Shown here piece after piece: positions 7,897 to 12,258 of a DNA stretch of 12,258 bases. Below the pieces are notes generated by a model that was given only the letters and a program-made list of their open reading frames with translations, was not told where the DNA came from and made no database searches. The DNA comes from Burkholderiales bacterium (GTDB taxonomy: Bacteria > Pseudomonadota > Gammaproteobacteria > Burkholderiales > JAEUOS01), in contig CANGUJ010000074.1 in NCBI GenBank assembly GCA_947456845.1, forward strand, positions 1-12,258, read 5' to 3'. The position numbers were made by a program, and so were the translations under genes. Every line of letters starts with the position of its first letter. Position 1 is the first letter of the stretch.

Positions 7897-8802
7897 TCAA
7901 AAAGTGCGCCTTGCGATGAAGCGGGCAAGGTCGGCGAGTCTGCCGCCGCGGGTGCCAAAAGGCGCGAGGGAATCCAGTGACTCGGTCAGCAGGTCATCGG
8001 CCTTGCGCTGGGCTGCGGCCAGGCCGAGGATGGACACGTAGGTCGGTTTATCATCCTTTTCGTCCTTCCCGGCGGTCTTGCCGAGGGTTGTCGTGTCGGC
8101 GGTGGCGTCGAGGATGTCGTCGATCACCTGGAACAAGAGGCCCGCGCACTTGGCATAGCGATCGAGCCGCTCGCGCTCAGCTTGATCGAGCGGTTCACCG
8201 CACAGCGCACCCAGATTGACCGAAGCCCTGATCAGCGCGCCGGTCTTGTGGATATGCATCAGTTCCAGTTCGGGCTCGGTCAAGTCCCGCCCCACTGCAT
8301 CAAGGTCGAGCTGCTGACCACCGCACATGCCGCGCGAGCCGGCAGCGCGGGCGAGCACATCCAGCATGCGCAACTGGGTGGCGGCGTCCGCCGCCACGGG
8401 GTTCGCGGCGAGGACATGGAATGCCTGTGCCTGAAGTGCATCGCCGGCCAGGAGGGCCGTTGCATAGTCGAACTCAACATGCACGGTCGGTTTGCCGCGC
8501 CGCAGGCTGTCGTCGTCCATGCAGGGCAGGTCGTCATGCACCAGCGAATACGCGTGGATCATCTCGAGCGCCGCAGCGGGAATCTCCAATGCCTCCGGCG
8601 TGGCCCCGGCGAACTCGCCGGCGCCGAAAACGAGCAAGGGCCGCACCCGCTTGCCGCCGCCGAGCACCGCGTAGCGCATTGCATCGTGCAACTTGGCCGG
8701 CAACGCGTCGGCGGCCGGCAGCAGCCGCGCCAGGGTGGTCTCCATGCGTGACTGGACAGCCGCCATCCATTCCCGGAATGCCGGCGGCGCGATCACGCTC
8801 AT
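7897..8802 (-). CDS. ispA: Farnesyl diphosphate synthase (short-chain polyprenyl synthase)
   Basis: IspA condenses dimethylallyl and isopentenyl diphosphates to geranyl and then farnesyl diphosphate (C15), which feeds quinone side chains and undecaprenyl carrier lipid. The 301-residue protein has GGGKRVRP (48-55), the first Asp-rich motif DDLPCMD (90-96), a GGQQLDL block (161-167), HKTGAL (185-190) and the second motif in QVIDDILD (225-232). The four-residue gap in the first motif and the Tyr85 five residues before it are typical of bacterial C15 synthases. The ATG overlaps the xseB stop in an ATGA, indicating translational coupling. Its product step lies downstream of Dxs, encoded next. A geranylgeranyl synthase is less likely given the motif and gene order. 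Confidence 0.96.
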   Translation of the reverse strand: MSVIAPPAFREWMAAVQSRMETTLARLLPAADALPAKLHDAMRYAVLGGGKRVRPLLVFGAGEFAGATPEALEIPAAALEMIHAYSLVHDDLPCMDDDSLRRGKPTVHVEFDYATALLAGDALQAQAFHVLAANPVAADAATQLRMLDVLARAAGSRGMCGGQQLDLDAVGRDLTEPELELMHIHKTGALIRASVNLGALCGEPLDQAERERLDRYAKCAGLLFQVIDDILDATADTTTLGKTAGKDEKDDKPTYVSILGLAAAQRKADDLLTESLDSLAPFGTRGGRLADLARFIARRTF

Positions 8803-9092
8803 TGCGCCCCCCCGTCGGACCCCAGTGGCTTGAGGACTCCCTCCTCGAGGATGCGCACCTGCTGCTCGGCGGCATAGAGGCGCTGTTGCGCTGCGCGCAC
8901 GAGTTCTATCCCGCGCTTGTAGGCCGACAACGAATCCTCCAGCGCCAGCTCATCAGACTCCATGCGCAGAACAATGGACTCGAGTTCCTGGATCGCCGCT
9001 TCGAACGACAATGTCTCCGGAGTTTCGGTTTGGGGGATGGTCTTTGCCAATTCGGATGCGCAGGCCCGAACTTGCCTGGCTGCATTTTTCAA
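8799..9092 (-). CDS. xseB: Exodeoxyribonuclease VII small subunit
   Basis: XseB packs around XseA to form exonuclease VII, which degrades single-stranded DNA to oligonucleotides in repair. The protein is a short, mostly helical chain with the family pattern FEAAIQELE (about 30-38), a charged helix, then LSAYKRGIELVRAAQQRL (54-71) and LEEGV near the end. The TTG at 9092 gives 97 residues and has AGGAG four bases upstream. A TTG at 9050 would give 83 residues, closer to the usual size of about 80, but has no Shine-Dalgarno sequence. The nearby ATG at 9085 is out of frame. The gene overlaps ispA by four bases and heads the operon. The large subunit xseA is not in the window. Confidence 0.92.
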   Translation of the reverse strand: MKNAARQVRACASELAKTIPQTETPETLSFEAAIQELESIVLRMESDELALEDSLSAYKRGIELVRAAQQRLYAAEQQVRILEEGVLKPLGSDGGAQ

Positions 9093-9096
9093 TAAA

Positions 9097-9101
9097 CTCC
9101 T
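9097..9101 (-). promoter_or_regulatory. Ribosome binding site for the TTG start of xseB
   Basis: AGGAG on the minus strand sits four bases before the TTG at 9092. The spacing is short but usable, and no in-frame ATG exists near the N-terminus, so a TTG start is likely. Confidence 0.6.
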
Positions 9102-9133
9102 ATTTTAAGGTGTCTTTGCGGTTCGCGCCGGGG

Positions 9134-9140
9134 TAAAATA
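9134..9140. promoter_or_regulatory. AT-rich -10-like island in the divergent region
   Basis: The only AT-rich patch in the middle of the region reads TAAAAT on the plus strand (9134-9139) and TATTTT on the minus strand (9135-9140), each a partial -10 match. No good -35 box stands at 16-18 bases on either side. A plus-strand start from it would fall at about 9146, right at the ATG of the small ORF at 9148. Confidence 0.25.
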
Positions 9141-9147
9141 CAAAGCG

Positions 9148-9222
9148 ATGGAAAACACTTGCTCAGATCACGGGCAAGATTCCACGACTACACCGTCTGA
9201 ACAGTCCGTGCTGCTCTCATAG
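9148..9222 (+). CDS. Possible 24-residue leader peptide, Ser/Thr-rich
   Basis: An ATG-to-TAG ORF encodes a Ser/Thr-rich peptide that begins MENTCSDHGQ and ends SEQSVLLS. It has no Shine-Dalgarno sequence, but its ATG sits about eight bases after the TAAAAT island, so it could be read from a leaderless transcript. It contains the CTTGCTC/GGGCAAG stem. I do not recognise it. No run of a single amino acid suggests classical attenuation; it has one Cys. It may be a chance ORF. Confidence 0.2.
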   Translation: MENTCSDHGQDSTTTPSEQSVLLS

Positions 9223-9370
9223 ACTCGTCTGCTTCGCGCTTCGCTCTTTTTCGCCCAACGCATCAGCTAGAGAACCGCCAGCCATCCCAGCATGAGCATC
9301 GTTCGTGTCCGTTTCCTCTCCCCGCTTGCCCGCGACGGGCCGGCGCGCGCCTGACCCTCGCAAGATCAGG

Positions 9371-9397
9371 GGCTTGAGGCGCTGCCTCCCTCAAGCC
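9371..9397 (+). other. Perfect 9-bp hairpin in the leader of the Rieske gene
   Basis: GGCTTGAGG (9371-9379) and CCTCAAGCC (9389-9397) are exact complements around a nine-base loop, ending 59 bases before the ATG at 9457. No T-tract follows, so it is not a standard intrinsic terminator. It could be a structured mRNA leader, a protein-binding site in DNA, or part of an attenuator. Confidence 0.5.
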
Positions 9398-9456
9398 AGT
9401 CAAGGAAACCTGCACCAGGTCGGCACCCGCCGCCGGTACATTGTGGGATAGTCATC

Positions 9457-10572
9457 ATGTCGGATATCGCTACCCTGGCCCGCTTGAGGCCGGCCGCGTC
9501 GCAGTTGCCTGTGCACGCGTATCACGACCAGGCCGTTTTCGCAGCCGAAATGCAATATCTGTTCGCCGGTGGTCCAGGCTATGTCGGCCATGAACTCATG
9601 GTCCCCAATGCCGGGGACTACCACGTCCTGCAATGGATGGGCAACGCCCGCGCACTGGTCAACAACGGCCGTGGCACCGAACTGCTGTCAAACGTGTGCC
9701 GGCATCGTCAGGCGATCATGCTCGAGGGACGCGGCAACCGGCCCAATATCGTGTGTCCGCTGCACCGCTGGACCTATGACCTCAATGGCACGCTGCTGGG
9801 CGCCCCGCATTTCGACGACAAGCCCTGCCTGAACCTCAAGCGGGCTCCACTCTCCAGCTGGAATGGCCTCCTGTTCGATGGCAAGCGAGACGTGGCCGCC
9901 GATCTCAGGAATCTCGGCGTACGTGCGGATCTCGATTTTTCCGGATACATGTTTGATCGGGTCGAGGTGAACGAATGCGCCTACAACTGGAAGACCTTCA
10001 TCGAGGTCTATCTGGAGGACTACCATGTCGCCCCTTTCCATCCCGGATTGGGCGGGTTCGTCACCTGCGAGGACCTCGAGTGGCAGTATGGAGAGCGCTT
10101 TTCGGTCCAGACCGTCGGCGTCAACAACGCGCTCGCCAGGCCCGGCAGCGAAACCTACCGGAAATGGCATGAACAGGTGCTCAGGTTCCGCGGCGAGCGC
10201 TTCGACGACCGGGTACCCAAGTACGGCGCCATCTGGCTGACCCTGTACCCCAACATCATGGTCGAGTGGTACCCGCATGTGCTGGTCGTCTCGCACCTGA
10301 TTCCGCGCGGGCCCCAGGCCACCACCAACGTGGTCGAGTTCTACTACCCTGAGGAAATCGTGCTTTTCGAGCGTGAATTCGTCGAGGCCGAGCAGGCGGC
10401 CTACATGGAGACAGCGCGCGAGGACGACGAGATCGCACTGCGCATGGATGCAGGGCGCCTCGCGCTCATGAGGCAGGGCATCAATGAAGTCGGGCCCTAC
10501 CAGTCGCCTATGGAAGACGGCATGCAGCATTTCCACGAATTCCTGCGCCGTCAGTTGCCTCGCACTTATTGA
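9457..10572 (+). CDS. Rieske non-haem iron oxygenase, alpha-subunit type
   Basis: This is a cytoplasmic oxygenase that would use electrons from a reductase to activate O2 at a mononuclear iron. Its 371 residues fit the alpha-subunit family. The N-terminal Rieske domain binds a 2Fe-2S cluster through Cys81-x-His83 and Cys100-x2-His103. The catalytic domain starts at NWKTFIEVYLEDYH (177-190), with likely iron ligands His190 and His195 and a carboxylate near Asp323 in REDD (321-324). The residue three before His190 is Glu187, as in the carnitine/betaine monooxygenase branch, where ring hydroxylases usually have Asp. The C-terminus (about 320-367) also resembles that branch. A GGGA eight bases before the ATG may be the ribosome site. 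No reductase or ferredoxin gene is nearby, and the sulfurtransferase follows 46 bases later. The substrate is unknown. Confidence 0.88.
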   Translation: MSDIATLARLRPAASQLPVHAYHDQAVFAAEMQYLFAGGPGYVGHELMVPNAGDYHVLQWMGNARALVNNGRGTELLSNVCRHRQAIMLEGRGNRPNIVCPLHRWTYDLNGTLLGAPHFDDKPCLNLKRAPLSSWNGLLFDGKRDVAADLRNLGVRADLDFSGYMFDRVEVNECAYNWKTFIEVYLEDYHVAPFHPGLGGFVTCEDLEWQYGERFSVQTVGVNNALARPGSETYRKWHEQVLRFRGERFDDRVPKYGAIWLTLYPNIMVEWYPHVLVVSHLIPRGPQATTNVVEFYYPEEIVLFEREFVEAEQAAYMETAREDDEIALRMDAGRLALMRQGINEVGPYQSPMEDGMQHFHEFLRRQLPRTY

Positions 10573-10618
10573 CATCCCTGCCGTTTTACCCGGACCCACA
10601 ACAGCGGAAAGCGCAACC

Positions 10619-11470
10619 ATGCACGACAAGACCGTTTCGACCACCGAGCTGGCGGCCCATCTGACGGATCCCGGCTGGATCATCCTCGACTGCCAGCACG
10701 ACCTCATCAATCATGCGTTCGGGCGCGAGGCCTATGCCCGGGAGCACATTCCAGGTGCGCACTTCGTGTCGATGGAGGCCGACATGGCAGGCGTCAAGAC
10801 CGGGCGCAACGGCCGGCATCCGCTGCCCACGCCGGAGGCGCTGGCGGCCACGTTCGGACGGCTGGGCATCACCGCCGGCCGCCAGGTCGTGGCTTATGAC
10901 AGTTCACAGAACAACTACGCAGGACGCGTGTGGTGGACCCTGCGCTGGCTCGGCCACAGGACGGTCGCCGTTCTCGACGGCGGCCTCGGGAAATGGAAGG
11001 CGGAAGGTCGACCACTGACCGCTGATGTGCCGGCGCCGCGGCCCGCCGCCTTCTCGGGAAGCCCCGATGACAGCATGCATGTCAGTGCCGACGCCATCCT
11101 CGCGGCCATCGGCAAGCCGGGACTGAAGGTGGTGGATGCACGCGCCGCGGATCGCTACAGCGGCGCGGCCGAGACCATTGATCCTGTCGGCGGACATATT
11201 CCCGGCGCCCTGCTGCGCTTCTGGAAGGAGAACATCAATCCCGACGGCACATACAAAAGCGCCGATGTGCTGCGCGCCGAATTCCTCAAGTTGCTCGCCG
11301 GCACACCGCCCGCCGAGGTGGTGCACCAGTGCGGCTCGGGCGTGTCGGCCTGCAACAACATGGTTGCCATGGAACTGGCCGGACTGCCAGGCTCGAGACT
11401 ATATGTGGGCTCCTGGAGCGAATGGTGCTCGGATCCGGCCCGTCCGATGGCCACCGGCAGCGCGCCCTGA
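10619..11470 (+). CDS. sseA: 3-mercaptopyruvate/thiosulfate sulfurtransferase, two rhodanese domains
   Basis: The enzyme moves a sulfane sulfur from 3-mercaptopyruvate or thiosulfate through a cysteine persulfide to an acceptor such as cyanide or a thiol. The 283 residues form two rhodanese domains. The N-terminal one is inactive, with Asp94 in AYDSS where the active one has Cys; it contains HIPGAHFV (43-50) and RVWWTLRWLGH (103-113). The C-terminal one contains HIPGAL (193-198) and the active loop CGSGVSAC (238-245) with catalytic Cys238. CGSGV is the loop of the mercaptopyruvate group rather than the CRKGV of classical rhodanese. The ATG at 10619 starts the homology and has GGAAAG upstream; extending further would overlap the Rieske gene. 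The short gap suggests one transcript with that gene. The symbol follows the family name; the substrate is inferred from the loop. Confidence 0.92.
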   Translation: MHDKTVSTTELAAHLTDPGWIILDCQHDLINHAFGREAYAREHIPGAHFVSMEADMAGVKTGRNGRHPLPTPEALAATFGRLGITAGRQVVAYDSSQNNYAGRVWWTLRWLGHRTVAVLDGGLGKWKAEGRPLTADVPAPRPAAFSGSPDDSMHVSADAILAAIGKPGLKVVDARAADRYSGAAETIDPVGGHIPGALLRFWKENINPDGTYKSADVLRAEFLKLLAGTPPAEVVHQCGSGVSACNNMVAMELAGLPGSRLYVGSWSEWCSDPARPMATGSAP

Positions 11471-11599
11471 GCATGAAGCGCGGTCCGGTGCCTGCGCCGA
11501 TGCGGCTCGGGCCGATACGGCGCCGCTGATCACTGCCGGGGGCATCCCGGGACACGCCCGTCACTGCGCCCTTGGGCAGACAGGAATCGGTAACGCCGC
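11471..11599. other. Convergent intergenic region
   Basis: These 129 bases lie between the ends of two convergent genes. One short stem (CCGGG-GGCAT-CCCGG, near 11537-11551) is visible but has no T-run on either strand, so no intrinsic terminator can be called. Nothing else is recognisable. Confidence 0.4.
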
Positions 11600-12258
11600 T
11601 CAGTCGGCATATCCTGGCGCCTCGCGGTCGAGCACGCGCATCATCGCCTCGAAGTAGAGACGCTCGCGCTCGGTGCGCGAATGGCGGTCGTCCCGCGGCG
11701 GCGACTGCACTTCGGCGACCACATGGTCCGGCAGGATTTCCAGGGCTTGTCCGGTGCTCATGGCCAGCACCTGGGCGCGACACACGCGCTCGAGCTTGTA
11801 GAGCCGCCGGTAGGCCTGCGCCACGCTGTTGCCGACGACCAGCACGCCGTGGTTCTTCATGAACAGCACATGCTTGTCGCCGATCACCAGCGCCAGCCTT
11901 TCGCCCTCCGCCACGAAATCCGCGGTGCCCTGGTAGTGGTCGTCGTAAGCGACGTGGCCATGGAAAAAGGCGGCCGTCTGGCTCGCAGGCAGCACACGAT
12001 TGTCCTTGAGCATGTTCAACGCGACCGCCCAGGTTTGATGGGTGTGCAGCACCACCCGCGCGCCCGTGATCCGGTGGATCGGCGCATGGATGCATTGCGC
12101 CGAGAGCTCAACCACGCCCTCGCCTTCGAGGGTTTCGCCCTGTTCGTTGAACACGATCATGTCGCTGGCCTTCGCCTCCGACCAGTGCAGCCCGAACGGC
12201 AACACTAGATAACGGTCCTCGTAGCCGGGCACGGTCATCGTGAAGTGATTGTCGATGC
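11600..12258 (-). CDS. Class II aldolase/adducin family protein, N-terminus outside the window
   Basis: The family includes fuculose- and ribulose-phosphate aldolases/epimerases and decarboxylases that use a zinc enediolate mechanism. The frame is open to the window end: six codons upstream of the Met at 12238 read IDNHFT, continuing the family's N-terminal 'NH-S-R-P' block, so the true start is outside. Counting from that Met, visible features are PFGLHWSEAKASD (14-26), a conserved Glu in VVELSAQCIH (Glu44), the metal pair in LHTHQ (His65, His67) and the third His in KNHGVLVVG (His130). The C-terminus ends about 80 residues later, as expected. This resembles the uncharacterised 'adducin-like' bacterial group more than classical L-fuculose phosphate aldolase. 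The substrate is unknown. It is convergent with the sulfurtransferase gene and probably belongs to a separate unit. Confidence 0.88.
   Translation of the reverse strand, partial: IDNHFTMTVPGYEDRYLVLPFGLHWSEAKASDMIVFNEQGETLEGEGVVELSAQCIHAPIHRITGARVVLHTHQTWAVALNMLKDNRVLPASQTAAFFHGHVAYDDHYQGTADFVAEGERLALVIGDKHVLFMKNHGVLVVGNSVAQAYRRLYKLERVCRAQVLAMSTGQALEILPDHVVAEVQSPPRDDRHSRTERERLYFEAMMRVLDREAPGYAD

Larger units (their letters stand above)
9093..9456. other. Divergent intergenic region between xseB and the Rieske oxygenase gene
   Basis: This 364-base stretch separates two divergent transcripts and contains no gene of normal size. It holds an AT-rich island (9134-9140) that could serve as a -10 box for either strand, a 24-codon ORF (9148-9222), a 7-bp stem CTTGCTC/GGGCAAG with a seven-base loop and one G-T pair (9158-9178), a T5 run at 9247-9251 after GC-rich sequence that does not fold well, a second 20-codon ORF (9292-9354) without a ribosome site, and a perfect 9-bp hairpin (9371-9397). 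I compared it by eye with common riboswitch consensus motifs and recognised none. Confidence 0.6.

Noticed and set aside
9292..9354. Second small ORF (20 residues) in the divergent region
   Set aside because: It has no ribosome site, no promoter positioned for leaderless translation and no recognisable feature.
9093..9456. Known riboswitch or tRNA in the divergent region
   Set aside because: By eye it lacks the conserved cores of the SAH, SAM, TPP, FMN, glycine, cobalamin and fluoride classes, and no cloverleaf or T-loop signature is present. Only a covariance search could exclude weaker matches.
10484..10618. N-terminal extension of the sulfurtransferase
   Set aside because: It would overlap the Rieske coding sequence in another frame; rhodanese similarity starts at the ATG at 10619.
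9688..10710. 340-codon minus-strand ORF opposite the Rieske gene
   Set aside because: The plus strand carries intact Rieske and iron-binding motifs; the antisense frame is open because of GC-rich codon bias.
11286..12095. 269-codon minus-strand ORF across the convergent genes
   Set aside because: It overlaps the active-site end of the sulfurtransferase and is out of frame with the aldolase; its composition is Arg/Gly/Ala-rich.
1..12258. Mobile elements, CRISPR arrays, prophage or toxin-antitoxin genes
   Set aside because: No transposase or integrase motif, no regularly spaced direct repeats, no terminal inverted repeats and no abrupt change in base composition were seen.

Overview
The window looks like the chromosome of a high-GC betaproteobacterium (Rhodocyclales or Burkholderiales type). 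The main basis is gene order: xseB-ispA-dxs, then folE2 on the same strand, with a Rieske oxygenase diverging from xseB. I recall this arrangement from betaproteobacteria but could not search for it. No tRNA, rRNA, CRISPR array, insertion sequence or phage gene is visible.

Layout. (1) 1-1445, minus strand: a hydratase of the 2-keto-4-pentenoate / fumarylacetoacetate-hydrolase fold, followed 10 bases later by a YeaD-type hexose-6-phosphate mutarotase cut by the window start. (2) 1597-4827, minus: a 1076-residue hybrid sensor kinase with two membrane segments, a periplasmic Cache-type sensor, HisKA, HATPase, two receiver domains and a C-terminal Hpt. (3) 4987-9092, minus: xseB (exonuclease VII small subunit), ispA (farnesyl diphosphate synthase), dxs (first enzyme of the MEP isoprenoid pathway) and folE2 (GTP cyclohydrolase IB). 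xseB and ispA overlap by four bases; an 85-base spacer precedes dxs; folE2 has its own candidate promoter. (4) 9093-9456: a 364-base divergent intergenic region with an AT-rich promoter-like island, a possible 24-codon leader ORF and a perfect 9-bp hairpin. (5) 9457-11470, plus: a Rieske non-haem iron oxygenase and a two-domain 3-mercaptopyruvate-type sulfurtransferase, 46 bases apart and probably co-transcribed. (6) 11600-12258, minus: a class II aldolase/adducin-family enzyme cut by the window end and convergent with the sulfurtransferase.

How they fit together. Dxs makes 1-deoxyxylulose 5-phosphate and IspA condenses the C5 products of that pathway to C15, so those two share a pathway. FolE2 starts folate/pterin synthesis and XseB serves DNA repair; both appear to be neighbours rather than pathway partners. 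The Rieske plus sulfurtransferase pair has no known joint function and no electron-transfer partner in view, so it is the best candidate here for an undescribed function. Most other genes are housekeeping. The less ordinary signals are a degenerate first receiver domain and an altered Hpt motif in the kinase, palindromes over the candidate -10 boxes of folE2 and the kinase, and the structured leader before the Rieske gene.
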